From Photobacterium ganghwense (GTDB taxonomy: Bacteria; Pseudomonadota; Gammaproteobacteria; Enterobacterales; Vibrionaceae), in NCBI RefSeq assembly GCF_003025595.1, contig NZ_PYMI01000002.1, positions 434,001 through 498,000 on the forward strand: a stretch of 64,000 nucleotides of DNA, read 5' to 3'. A model generated the notes under the pieces. It ran no database searches, was not told where the DNA came from, and saw only the letters and a list, made by a program, of their open reading frames with translations. Position 1 is the first letter of the stretch. Each line of letters begins with the position of its first letter. Shown here piece by piece: positions 42,650-50,606 of this stretch. A program made the translations under genes and the position numbers.

Positions 42650-43096
42650 CTACTCTTTATTCCAGGTCGTTTCACTGTATTCAGCTACGTTGCTTAATGC
42701 TTTTTTTAATTTAACTTCAAACAGATAGCGTAGGATCCAGCCTGTACCCATAAATTTGGGAGAAAACTTAATACGGTAATGGATCAGACTTTGGTCTGCG
42801 TTCAGACTGGTGAATTTTATCCAGCCGCCGTGTTCATTGACCGGGACGCCCTGGATGATTTTATAGTGTAAGTGCTCATTTTCCTTGTAATCAATAATCT
42901 GTTCCTGAATGGTGAAAGGTCCGCTATCGACTTCTCTGACAGCGCCGATCCCGTTCTGTTCGGGTTTTCCGGCTTTGATCAGACGATACTTGCCATCGAA
43001 GAAACGCCCCAGATTTTGATGATCAGAAAGGAGCTGAAACAGGAGTTTCTTCGGCGCTTTTGCGGTTTGTTCAAGTGTTATAGTGTGAATACCCAT
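42650..43096 (-). CDS. SRPBCC-family (START/polyketide-cyclase fold) protein
   Basis: About 148 residues. HTITLEQTAKAPKKLLFQLLSDHQNLGRFFDGKYRLIKAG begins the helix-grip fold; GIGAVREVDSGPFTIQEQIIDYKENEHLHYKII and GGWIKFTSLNADQSLIHYRIKFSPKF continue it. Such proteins bind hydrophobic ligands. Start 43096 follows GAGGTGG. A 19-bp palindromic site lies 39 bp upstream. Confidence 0.8.
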   Translation of the reverse strand: MGIHTITLEQTAKAPKKLLFQLLSDHQNLGRFFDGKYRLIKAGKPEQNGIGAVREVDSGPFTIQEQIIDYKENEHLHYKIIQGVPVNEHGGWIKFTSLNADQSLIHYRIKFSPKFMGTGWILRYLFEVKLKKALSNVAEYSETTWNKE

Positions 43097-43134
43097 AGCA
43101 ACCACCTCTGGCAAACCATCATGCCATCATATCA

Positions 43135-43153
43135 TTGATCACAATTGTGTCAA
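43135..43153. promoter_or_regulatory. Palindromic operator candidate before the SRPBCC gene
   Basis: TTGA-T-CACAATTGTG-T-CAA, symmetrical apart from its flanking spacer bases, 39 bp from the SRPBCC start. Resembles a MarR- or TetR-type operator; the regulator is unknown. Confidence 0.35.
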
Positions 43154-43194
43154 TAAGATGTTGCATTTGTGTTTTAATTGTGATTTTGATTTTT

Positions 43195-43290
43195 GGCAAA
43201 GGCAAAGGCAAAGGCAAAGGCAAAGGCAAAGGCAAAGGCAAAGGCAAAGGCAAAGGCAAAGGCAAAGGCAAAGGCAAAGGCAAAGGCAAG
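43195..43290. repeat. Hexanucleotide array GGCAAA x15 plus one variant
   Basis: Fifteen perfect GGCAAA copies (43195-43284) and a terminal GGCAAG. The reverse strand reads as Ala-Phe repeats in a 68-codon open frame. Perfect copies indicate recent slippage. Confidence 0.97.
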
Positions 43291-43717
43291 ACAGAAAAAA
43301 CTGATAGGCGTTGAATGTTTTTTCACCAGGCTTTCAGTGTGATCGTTGTTCAAATTCAGAGGCTTAATCTTGAAATTCATGCGTTGTTACATTTATGAGG
43401 TGATGTGAATCACAAAAAAATTGCAAAAATAGTATTGCAAAATGAGAATTAGCCTCTTATATTGAATTTTGTTGTTGATCGAACAGAGGTGCAAACGTAA
43501 GCAGAGGATTCCTTAATCCGTCAATTAAGGAGCATACCCATTCACTTCTGTACGATCGCAAGCCTTATACTCCTGAGCACTACCACCTGTAACTTTTCAT
43601 GTTGGTGACCTAGTGGATTTTTTATCAGAGAGTTGTGACGTTTTTCTTTTACCAAACTGTCATAGGGATGTCACAGGTAATTGGTTAAGTAAAAAATGTT
43701 GGTTGAGTAAGCACGGT

Positions 43718-43728
43718 ATTATATAAAA
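43718..43728 (+). promoter_or_regulatory. -10 element of the small-ORF promoter
   Basis: An AT-rich stretch (TATTATATAAA) lies about 50 bp before the small ORF at 43776, with TTGGTT about 18-30 bp further upstream as a possible -35. Weak evidence. Confidence 0.35.
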
Positions 43729-43775
43729 GTTGTGAAATATCAGCCTTACTCGTTTAGGAAAATGAGAGGTGTAAA

Positions 43776-43850
43776 ATGTCTAATAGAAACCGCCGTCAAT
43801 GGTTTTACTATAAGTCTCAGGCAAACAGTCTGAAAACCAAGTCAAAGTAA
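43776..43850 (+). CDS. Possible 24-residue basic peptide gene
   Basis: ATG with a GAGAGGT Shine-Dalgarno 6 nt upstream, encoding 24 residues (MSNRNRRQWFYYK then SQANSLKTKSK). The peptide is strongly basic and aromatic in the middle. An AT-rich promoter lies before it and a hairpin with a T-run starts about 48 bp after the stop, so it forms a complete small transcription unit. Not recognised. It could equally be an sRNA in which the ORF is incidental. Confidence 0.45.
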   Translation: MSNRNRRQWFYYKSQANSLKTKSK

Positions 43851-44192
43851 TATTCTGAAGCTAACTCTAGCTTTGCTTTGAATGGTATATGTGAAAAGCC
43901 AGAAGCACACAGTGATCCAGTGTTTCTGGCAATATCTTTTTTCTGGTTTATTTTTCTTGCTAGCTCTTAATTAATCGCTCTTACTGCAAATTTGTTAGCG
44001 TATTAATCTCGTTACAGCCATAGCTACCCCAGTTATCGGCCTTGATGAGCTCGAATCCATTTCTGCTGAATAACCCTTTTTAATTTACTAACTCATATAT
44101 TAATAAATGAGTTTCTCTCAATATTGAGAAATTGATAAAGCGGCCAGCATCTTCGTCAGAGGTGATGCCGTTCACCACAGAAGTATTCGTCT
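43851..44192. other. Gap after the small ORF
   Basis: 342 bp containing the terminator at 43898-43942. Beyond it I see AT-rich sequence and no gene. Confidence 0.5.
43898..43942 (+). terminator. Terminator of the small-ORF unit
   Basis: GCCAGAAGCAC ... GTGTTTCTGGC, near-perfect 10-11 bp stem with a loop of about 11 nt, then AATATCTTTTTT. Confidence 0.75.
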
Positions 44193-44768
44193 TTATTGGT
44201 AAATGGTACCGCCGACTTTGACGCCGTCAGGAATGTCGTGAATAGCCAGTCCGCCTAGATATATATTGCCGCCGACCACCAGAAATGGGGGGAGCGACTG
44301 AATCGCGGAATTAGCCAGATAGAGGTTTCCTCCAACATACAAGTAAGGTGGTAGCTCTGTGACGGAGGTGCCCATGAGGCTCAAGTCCCCATTTACTCGC
44401 AGGCCATTGTTCAAACGTCTGATTTTAGAGTGGGCCAAGTTAATGTAACCACTCACGTTCAGGTCTTGCGGCAGCTGAGTAACATGGCTGTATGCGAGGT
44501 TGAGATTCCCTTCCACTGTTAGTGCACGGGGTAACTGAGTGATTTTACTTTGTTCCAGATTTAAGTTGCCTTCAACGGTCAAGGGATCGGGCAGACGGAC
44601 GTCAGGGGCATGGCGAAGGGTAATATTGCCGTAAGTATCGGTGTAATTCAGTAGGTTTCTTTGCGACAGGCTTAATTCAAAGGCCTGAGAACCATTGGTG
44701 TAACCGGCTACAATGAATACGCTTGCTGCCAATAGAGTTGATTTCAGGGTGCCTGATAAAAAGGCCAT
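44193..44768 (-). CDS. Secreted 20-residue-repeat (LRR-like solenoid) protein
   Basis: 191 residues with GGAGA Shine-Dalgarno and a signal peptide (about 1-29, ending SQAFE). The mature chain is six tandem units of exactly 20 residues with the pattern xVxGxLxLxxSxIxxLPxxL, for example TVEGNLNLEQSKITQLPRAL, preceded by a related degenerate unit and capped by KVGGTIYQ. The LPxxL ends recall the 20-residue LRRs of bacterial effectors, while VxGxLxL recalls beta-solenoids. It has no cysteine or catalytic motif; a binding or surface role is inferred. Not a family I can name. Confidence 0.75.
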   Translation of the reverse strand: MAFLSGTLKSTLLAASVFIVAGYTNGSQAFELSLSQRNLLNYTDTYGNITLRHAPDVRLPDPLTVEGNLNLEQSKITQLPRALTVEGNLNLAYSHVTQLPQDLNVSGYINLAHSKIRRLNNGLRVNGDLSLMGTSVTELPPYLYVGGNLYLANSAIQSLPPFLVVGGNIYLGGLAIHDIPDGVKVGGTIYQ

Positions 44769-45214
44769 ATGTACGTATTCTCCGGAAAGAAAGCCGATCT
44801 GAAATGGGGATTGGGTGGACTATTTTGGTGCAAGTTAGCGGGTTAATCCAGTCAATGACGATTAAATACTATTATTAGCCTTCATGAAATCGTCATTGAA
44901 TAAGTGATTCATGCTGAATTATTGCGGACACATTGAGTAAAGATGAAATCTTTTAGGATATTTGGCATGGAAACTGTGATTTTTTTCTTTTTTGAGTTTC
45001 TGTCTCAATTGTTGGCCTGCCGGTTGCTATTTAAAGGTTGAGCGATTGAACTGTGCACTGTCCAGACAGTGACCCCCGATGCGATCTCATGAGTGAGGTT
45101 ATGAAAGGTTCAACCGTTTAATTTGCACACAACTTCCTTTTAGGGCGCTATTTAGGCGCCCATTTTTTTATCTGGTTCTTATTTTTACTCCAAACGTTTA
45201 ACGCCAAGCCCGGC
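44769..45214. other. Gap carrying an orphan plus-strand terminator
   Basis: 446 bp between two minus-strand genes. A terminator in plus orientation at 45143-45169 has no plus-strand gene before it. The only frame upstream is a 10-codon ORF near 45090. Possible sRNA locus. Confidence 0.4.
45143..45169 (+). terminator. Orphan rho-independent terminator
   Basis: GGGCGC-TATTTAG-GCGCCC followed by A and seven T residues, on the strand opposite to both flanking genes. Confidence 0.7.
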
Positions 45215-46540
45215 TTAGTGCATTTCTGAATGAAGAGCAGACGTGCTAAGTGTTCCGGATGTCATAAGAATGTTGATTGCTGCTGTCAGGGCGGGATCAT
45301 TCCCCTGCGGATCCCGGTCGGCAGATTGAGTCAGTATCGTGGGCCGGTAATCTTCCCGAAAAATACCGTTGATGTGATACAGCCGCTCAAACCCGACTTC
45401 CAGCCAGGTCTGGCTTTTCGTTAGCTGAATCGTTTTTATGCCACCCAGTAGTTTAGCCATTGGCGTACCAACCACCGCTTTAGCTCCCAGTGCGTCCAGT
45501 CCTATCGTCATCCCTTCACCCATGCTGCCAGTCCAGTGGCCAGCCAGAACGACAAAAGGATGAGGATAGGCTGGCGCTGTGGGTGTCGCATAAGCGGTCT
45601 GCATCGTTGCCTGCGAGTATGGCGTTCCTTTCTGTTGTACCTGATAACGTTGATAAGGCGATTTAGCCTGTGCAAAGTGGCCCAGGATCGGTTCCGCCAC
45701 ACCGGTGTTTCCACCGCTTGGGGTATTGCGCAGATCGATGATCAGTGATGTTGATTCGGGTAACTGATTCAGCGCAGCCTTAAATGCATCCGGTGTTTCA
45801 TTGTTTCCCAGCGAGTTATTGAAACGAATATAGCCGACTTCACCAAACTGTCTGACCGTTACAGTCGCACCATCTTTCAGGGTGTTGATGGCATCGTAGC
45901 TTGCTGCCAGTGTTAGTGCCTGTTGATGCTGATCCCGCCGGAGGGTGAGTTGGCGAGGCTGATTACGAAAGCCCCCCAGACTGATATTTGCGCCATAATT
46001 GACTTGCGCTGCGGTGAGCTGACCAAAGTGTTCACCAAACACTTTTTCGACCGCGTGTTTTACTGATAAGCCATCAATGGTTAATACTTCCTGGCCAGGC
46101 AGGATTCCGGCGATGTCTGCAGCCGAGCCGGCTTTTACATCGAGCACCATTAACTTCAGCGTATCGCTTTTGTTTGTGCTTTCTGCTTGGGAGGTAGGGA
46201 CAAATTCGGCATAAATGTCTGAACCTGTTGGATACACACTGTAATCTTCGCTGTTGTATGGACCCAGATTTAGGTGAGGATCGGTAAAGTGACGCAGGAA
46301 TTGCTGGCTGATATCAGCAAACATTTGAGGGGTCGTCGCCTTTGTGGCGCGGGCGCCGAACTCTTGGAAGAGTGCATCGGTGTCCAGATCGGAACGATGC
46401 AGATAAGCGTAATGCTGACGCAAAGCTTGTTCCAGCTCCTGCCAGGCTTCCGCACCATTGAAAGGTGCTTGTTTTTGCGCCACCCCACAACCAGAGAGTA
46501 AACCGGAAAAGAAGAGTGTTAAAGCCAGAATTTTCTTCAT
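45215..46540 (-). CDS. S41-family (C-terminal processing type) peptidase lipoprotein
   Basis: About 441 residues from ATG 46540. Lipobox GLLSGCGVA. A PDZ-like segment (LKLMVLDVKAGSAADIAGILPGQEVLTIDGLSV) is followed by the protease core: EVGYIRFNNSLGN, SLIIDLRNTPSGGNTGVAEPIL, then HWTGSMGEGMTIGLDALGAKAVVGTPMAKLLGG with the nucleophile Ser and, within the same block, candidate catalytic Lys. It is anchored in a membrane facing the periplasm. Substrate unknown. A 16-bp palindrome lies 125 bp upstream of its start. Confidence 0.87.
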   Translation of the reverse strand: MKKILALTLFFSGLLSGCGVAQKQAPFNGAEAWQELEQALRQHYAYLHRSDLDTDALFQEFGARATKATTPQMFADISQQFLRHFTDPHLNLGPYNSEDYSVYPTGSDIYAEFVPTSQAESTNKSDTLKLMVLDVKAGSAADIAGILPGQEVLTIDGLSVKHAVEKVFGEHFGQLTAAQVNYGANISLGGFRNQPRQLTLRRDQHQQALTLAASYDAINTLKDGATVTVRQFGEVGYIRFNNSLGNNETPDAFKAALNQLPESTSLIIDLRNTPSGGNTGVAEPILGHFAQAKSPYQRYQVQQKGTPYSQATMQTAYATPTAPAYPHPFVVLAGHWTGSMGEGMTIGLDALGAKAVVGTPMAKLLGGIKTIQLTKSQTWLEVGFERLYHINGIFREDYRPTILTQSADRDPQGNDPALTAAINILMTSGTLSTSALHSEMH

Positions 46541-46664
46541 TGGAGAGGCCTGAAAATTAGTCAATGCAATATGTCAAAACAGCACGTTAAAGCAATATCT
46601 CACAGCAATGTGTCACACAGTCAGTAAATGGCCAGTCAATAACGAGTCTGAGGTAGGGCAACCC

Positions 46665-46680
46665 GAAGTACTAGTACTTC
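46665..46680. promoter_or_regulatory. Perfect palindrome GAAGTACTAGTACTTC
   Basis: All 16 bp are self-complementary. It lies 125 bp upstream of the S41 peptidase start; a dimeric repressor site is the likely reading. Confidence 0.4.
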
Positions 46681-47085
46681 CTCTTCATCAGCCGAGGGTT
46701 CAATTGTTGTGATTGACGGTTGATCATTCTTTGCACTGTGTAGCACCGCCGATGGTCAAACCATTTGTGCCATAAGAACGGTGGCCATAAATGATTCAGT
46801 TTCATCATAAGGTTAGCATCCGCCCGAGGGTTGACTCAGCAACATACTTCGCAGTGATTCGATAAGATGACGGATTTAACCGTAGAGGCAAAAATGTACT
46901 TCGTCAGTAGCTGAGTGGCGGGTTTGTGATACAACCTGGAAATTTTGCCTATAAATTAGGCTCGTCGTGTCATAAAAATCCCACAGAAGTGTTAGCGCTC
47001 TGTTGGAAAACGATTAAAAACCAGGGCCGTATTGTTTTAAATGTATTCAGTTGGCATTTTGTCATGAAAAAAAATGCTATTACTC

Positions 47086-47115
47086 TTGATTGTGTGAGAC
47101 TGATCTCTATATACT
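47086..47115 (+). promoter_or_regulatory. Sigma-70-type promoter of nupC
   Basis: TTGATT, 18 bp, TATACT. Transcription would begin near 47122, giving a leader of about 280 nt before nupC. Confidence 0.6.
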
Positions 47116-47235
47116 CCGCCTCCGGCCAGAACCATCGAGTTCAGCCACCTTAGTTACAAGCTGTCACCATGGATAAGTGAACGACCCACGGAGTTGGACC
47201 GGCAATTTTTGAGCTTGTTAATTTAGGTGACTTGT

Positions 47236-47400
47236 ATGTTTTACACTTGGGCGGACACATCTTTCATGCCGACGCTTTCTTGCGTGGCTCCTTCCTTTTT
47301 TGCTTTCTCCCCGAAGGCATTGTCCCCCGTTGTATTGCAGGCAGTAACACCTTCATTTTTCGACATCCCAACACAGATTCAAAACAACAGGACGAAATAA
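47236..47400 (+). CDS. Possible leader peptide upstream of nupC
   Basis: An open frame of 54 codons starting at an ATG that follows AGGTGA by 5 nt, and ending in TAA whose last base is the A of the nupC ATG. The peptide (MFYTWADTSFMPTLSCVAPS, then a Ser/Pro/Phe-rich tail ending IQNNRTK) matches nothing I know. The exact TAATG junction suggests translational coupling, but the nupC frame is also open here, so it may be chance. Confidence 0.35.
   Translation: MFYTWADTSFMPTLSCVAPSFFAFSPKALSPVVLQAVTPSFFDIPTQIQNNRTK
47266..47306 (+). promoter_or_regulatory. Attenuator-like hairpin in the nupC leader
   Basis: GCC(G)ACGC / GCGTGGC hairpin, one bulge, followed by a pyrimidine stretch with six T residues, between the promoter and the nupC start. 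It could terminate transcription prematurely. Confidence 0.4.
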
Positions 47401-48608
47401 TGCAGTTGTTGATTAGTTTGGCCGGTATTCTGGTACTGGTATTGTGCGCCTACGCGCTTTCTGAAAACCGTAAAGCCATTAACTGGCGGACGGTAGGCGG
47501 TGCGTTATTGTTACAGGCCAGTTTTGCCGCTTTGGTACTGTATATACCGGTTGGGCAAAAAATGCTGGGAGCAATGAGTAGTGGTGTTGCTAGCGTACTC
47601 GGCTTTGCCGATGAAGGGATCAAGTTCCTTTTTGGTGATCTTGCTTCTTCTGGTTTTATTTTTGCTGTTCGCGTTCTTCCCCTCGTTATTTTCATTAGTG
47701 CCCTCATTTCTCTTCTTTACTACCTAGGTGTCATGCAGTGGATCATTAAAGTGATCGGTGGTGGTATCCAGCGTCTTCTGGGTACCAGCCGTGCAGAATC
47801 CCTGGTAGCAACCGGTAATATCTTTCTGTCTCAGGGTGAATCACCACTGCTGGTGAAACCGTTCCTGCCGCAAATGACCCGTTCAGAGCTGTTTGCCGTG
47901 ATGACTGGTGGTATGGCGTCGGTTGCGGGTAGTGTGCTGGGCGGATACGCCGGTCTGGGTGTGGATTTGAAATACCTGATTGCAGCCAGCTTTATGGCGG
48001 CTCCGGGTAGCCTGCTGATGGCAAAACTTCTGGTTCCAGAGCAGAGTGTTGCGGTTGAGCAGACTGACATTGAAATGTCGAAGAGCGATCACAGTAATGC
48101 GATTGACGCACTGGCAGCTGGTGCCATGAACGGTATGCGTGTTGCGGTCGCGGTCGGTACTATGCTGATTGCGTTTGTCAGTGTGATTGCCATGACCAAT
48201 GCGGGCCTGGAATCGCTGGGTGAGCTGGTTGGCATTCAGGGACTGACAATGCAGGCGATGCTGGGTTATCTGTTCTCGCCACTGGCTTTCATTATTGGTG
48301 TGCCAGTCAGTGAAATGCTGCAGGCGGGTGCATTTATCGGCCAGAAGATGATTCTGAATGAGTTTGTCGCTTTCCTTGATTTTGTCAGCATCAAAGAGAC
48401 ACTGTCTCAGCACAGCCAGGTGATCATTACCTTTGCGCTGTGTGGTTTTGCTAATATCGGTTCGATTGCTATCCAGATTGGTTCGATTGGTGTGATGGCA
48501 CCGGAGCGTCGCAGTGAAGTAGCGAGCCTGGGTGTGAAAGCGGTAATCGCGGCAACACTGGCGAACCTGATGAGTGCTGCGCTGGCTGGTATCTTTATCA
48601 GCCTGTAA
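47400..48608 (+). CDS. nupC: NupC-family concentrative nucleoside transporter
   Basis: 402 residues and about ten helices. Motifs of the CNT family are intact: GKPIN-region helices, VATGNIFLSQGESPLLVKPFLPQMTRSELFAVMTGGMASVAGSVLGGYAGLGV, and the C-terminal TFALCGFANIGSIAIQIGSIGVMAPERRSEVASLG. It imports nucleosides with Na+ or H+. The ATG at 47400 is set by an AGGA Shine-Dalgarno; a longer frame back to 47232 has no support. Strong terminator downstream. Its long leader suggests post-initiation control. Confidence 0.92.
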   Translation: MQLLISLAGILVLVLCAYALSENRKAINWRTVGGALLLQASFAALVLYIPVGQKMLGAMSSGVASVLGFADEGIKFLFGDLASSGFIFAVRVLPLVIFISALISLLYYLGVMQWIIKVIGGGIQRLLGTSRAESLVATGNIFLSQGESPLLVKPFLPQMTRSELFAVMTGGMASVAGSVLGGYAGLGVDLKYLIAASFMAAPGSLLMAKLLVPEQSVAVEQTDIEMSKSDHSNAIDALAAGAMNGMRVAVAVGTMLIAFVSVIAMTNAGLESLGELVGIQGLTMQAMLGYLFSPLAFIIGVPVSEMLQAGAFIGQKMILNEFVAFLDFVSIKETLSQHSQVIITFALCGFANIGSIAIQIGSIGVMAPERRSEVASLGVKAVIAATLANLMSAALAGIFISL

Positions 48609-48614
48609 GAACAG

Positions 48615-48639
48615 TGTGTGGTGCTTTAATCACCACACA
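48615..48639 (+). terminator. First hairpin after nupC
   Basis: TGTGTGGTG / CACCACACA perfect 9-bp stem with a 7-nt loop, 6 bp past the stop; no T-run, so probably a 3' stabiliser. Confidence 0.45.
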
Positions 48640-48666
48640 TTGCCGCTGAAAGTCAGTGTTCATTAG

Positions 48667-48695
48667 AAAAAAACCGCCGTTTACGGCGGTTTTTT
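48667..48695. terminator. Bidirectional terminator after nupC
   Basis: AAAAAAACCGCCG / CGGCGGTTTTTT with a 4-nt loop, between convergent genes. Confidence 0.92.
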
Positions 48696-48705
48696 ACTTT
48701 TCAGC

Positions 48706-49587
48706 TCAGGCTTTGTCCTGATCAAACTGCTTTATTAAGACTGAAGTATCAGCACGGTTGTAGCCCCGCTGTTGTAGCTCGGCGTATTTTTCGTCAACCT
48801 GGCGAGCCAGCGGCAGTTCAACCCCCAGCTTCTCGGCCGCTTCGAAGCAGATTCCCAAGTCCTTGCGCATCCAGTCGATGGCAAAACCAAAATCAAATTT
48901 TCCTTCCGCCATTGTGCCGGCGCGGTTTTCCAGCTGCCACGAACCGGCTGCGCCATGTTTGAGTACATCTGTCATTTTCTCAATGTCCAGCCCGGCAGAT
49001 TTTGCCAGCGTAATGGCTTCTGACAGTCCCTGGAGAATACCGGCAATACAGATTTGGTTGGCCATTTTGGTAATCTGGCCGTACCCGATGTCGCCCATCA
49101 GGGTGGTCGCTTTAGCAAAACAGTCAATTACTGGCTTGGCTTTATCAAAAACAGCCTGATTGCCACCCACCATTACGGTCAGACAACCGTTTACAGCGCC
49201 AGCTTCGCCACCGGATACAGGGGCATCCAGAAAATCCAGACCTAAGCCAACGGCTTTGGCTGAAATGTCACGAGCAACCTCGGCGGATGCTGTGGTATTG
49301 TCAATCAGAATGGCACCGGCTTTGGCCGTTGACAGGATGCCATCCTGGCCGCAATACACCTCGCGCAAATCATCATCATTACCGACACAGCTAAAGATAA
49401 AGTCCGCATCTTCAACGGCGGCGGCTGGTGTTTCAGCGTAGTGCCCTTTGTAAGTTTCTACCCACTGCTGTGCTTTTGCAGTGGTACGGTTATAAACGGT
49501 CACTTGGTGACCGGCATTAGCAAGGTGACCGGCCATGGGGAAGCCCATGGTGCCAAGTCCAATAAAAGCAATACGATACGATGTCAT
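48706..49587 (-). CDS. Beta-hydroxyacid dehydrogenase (3-hydroxyisobutyrate / tartronate-semialdehyde reductase family)
   Basis: 293 residues. The N-terminal Rossmann motif FIGLGTMGFPMAGHLANAGHQVTVYNR is followed by the substrate-binding DAPVSGGEAGAVNGCLTVMVGG and the catalytic Lys in GYGQITKMANQ. These define the HIBADH/GarR/GlxR family, which reduces or oxidises short hydroxy acids with NAD(P). No pathway partners are adjacent, so the substrate is open. Confidence 0.9.
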   Translation of the reverse strand: MTSYRIAFIGLGTMGFPMAGHLANAGHQVTVYNRTTAKAQQWVETYKGHYAETPAAAVEDADFIFSCVGNDDDLREVYCGQDGILSTAKAGAILIDNTTASAEVARDISAKAVGLGLDFLDAPVSGGEAGAVNGCLTVMVGGNQAVFDKAKPVIDCFAKATTLMGDIGYGQITKMANQICIAGILQGLSEAITLAKSAGLDIEKMTDVLKHGAAGSWQLENRAGTMAEGKFDFGFAIDWMRKDLGICFEAAEKLGVELPLARQVDEKYAELQQRGYNRADTSVLIKQFDQDKA

Positions 49588-49809
49588 TGAATGCTTCCCT
49601 GTCTGTTATAAAAGTCGGTGTTTGCAGATTCACTATAATGAACCGTTAACCTGCCAGCAACGTAAAAAAGTTCTATTAATCATGTCATCACTGCAAACTG
49701 GGTCAAAGTCAATTTGGAGTGAAATAAATGTGGTAGAGCGCAAATAATTTCTTGTTTCTGCACCATACTCCTCCTATTATGCGGAGAGTTGAGAGGAGTC
49801 GCTGATTTT

Positions 49810-50481
49810 ATGCTACGAGCACTGTTACGTGTTTTTTTGTTGGTTCTGTGTGTGGGAATGGGATGGTCTAGCCAGGCCGGAGCACTCACGTCTGTACCAG
49901 CAGCCAAGGCATTAGTAAACAGTGCATCAGTAAACAGTTTGTCAGCAGACAGTTCACATGTAGCGAATGTCGCATCGGTCATTCATTCTGATTTGACTGC
50001 GGTAGCACAGATCCTTCCAAGCGCTGTGACTGATCATGTGGCAGCATCCTCTTCATTGAATACATCCTTTGTTTCCGCCCATCCGGGTGAGACAGCTTTG
50101 CACTCAACAGTGGTTGGGGGGCAACCTGGCCAGTTGGTGTGGCACTTCCCTGATTGCAGTCTGACTTCGCGTCTGCCGTCGGATTCGGGTGAAAACCAAC
50201 ACTCTGTCCATGATCGTCAGCTTGACCCGGCAATTACCGGTTCGTCCCGTGCGGCAAATCTGGTGCGTCACGATGCCGACGATTGGGAGCCTCTCTATCA
50301 ACTTGTGATTGAGTGGCCGATTGAACCTGCCCCAAGTTTTGCCAAAAACTACAGTATCGATTTCCATTCAGTGCTGGACTGGACCCTGCGGGTGATCCCG
50401 CCAGCCGGCCGTATTGCCGGTTGGAAAGACAGCAACCAGCTCTATCAGCCCTCCCATTATTCTCTTTCTCTTGTTAGCTGA
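49810..50481 (+). CDS. VemP-like secretion-monitoring arrest peptide
   Basis: 223 residues from ATG 49810 (a longer frame from 49789 places the Shine-Dalgarno GAGAGGAG inside the coding part). Signal peptide about 1-25 (LRVFLLVLCVGMGWSSQAGA). The middle is Ser/Ala/Val/His-rich and poorly conserved in look. The C-terminus reads GRIAGWKDSNQLYQPSHYSL (residues 200-219), then SLVS. RI-x-GWK-(D/E)-x-N-x-x-Y matches, as I recall it, the arrest motif of Vibrio alginolyticus VemP, which stalls its ribosome until exported and so switches on secDF2. VemP has His where this has Gly200, and ends in a different tail. Immediately upstream of secD. Length exceeds VemP (159). Confidence 0.75.
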   Translation: MLRALLRVFLLVLCVGMGWSSQAGALTSVPAAKALVNSASVNSLSADSSHVANVASVIHSDLTAVAQILPSAVTDHVAASSSLNTSFVSAHPGETALHSTVVGGQPGQLVWHFPDCSLTSRLPSDSGENQHSVHDRQLDPAITGSSRAANLVRHDADDWEPLYQLVIEWPIEPAPSFAKNYSIDFHSVLDWTLRVIPPAGRIAGWKDSNQLYQPSHYSLSLVS

Positions 50482-50584
50482 GCGCATCTGAGTTGATGCG
50501 TCGCGGGTGGCTGCCACTGCGCTGCACCTGCATGCCCCACACGCCTTGAGGCCGGTTATCGGTCAGCAGGGCGGGTTGTAGCAA

Positions 50585-50606
50585 TGTTGCTGTGTTTTCA
50601 GCAACA
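50585..50606 (+). promoter_or_regulatory. RNA hairpin between the VemP-like gene and secD
   Basis: TGTTGCTG / CAGCAACA, 8 bp perfect with a 6-nt loop. It lies just before the hairpin that covers the secD Shine-Dalgarno and may position or stabilise it. Confidence 0.5.

Larger units (their letters stand above)
43097..43775. other. Gap with hexanucleotide array and promoter elements
   Basis: 679 bp holding an imperfect 19-bp dyad (43135-43153), the GGCAAA array, a small CCTTAAT/ATTAAGG hairpin at 43512-43531 and the promoter of the 24-residue ORF. No larger gene seen. Confidence 0.5.
46541..47235. other. Long gap upstream of nupC, including its promoter and leader
   Basis: 695 bp. It has a 16-bp palindrome at 46665-46680, a promoter at 47086-47115 and the first part of the nupC leader. 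The frame at 46926-47153 runs through the promoter and is not a gene. Confidence 0.5.

Noticed and set aside
43195..43290. CRISPR array or telomere-like element, also considered for the other tandem arrays
   Set aside because: The units are only 6-8 bp and directly abutting, with no spacers and no cas genes; these are microsatellites.
43174..43380. Minus-strand open frame of 68 codons with a long Ala-Phe repeat
   Set aside because: It is the translation of the GGCAAA array; no Shine-Dalgarno and no support outside the repeat.
46926..47153. Plus-strand open frame upstream of nupC
   Set aside because: It runs through the nupC promoter elements and has no family resemblance or good ribosome-binding site.
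47120..47230. Classical purine riboswitch before nupC
   Set aside because: The conserved loop and junction bases I would expect are not present; kept only as an unclassified leader.
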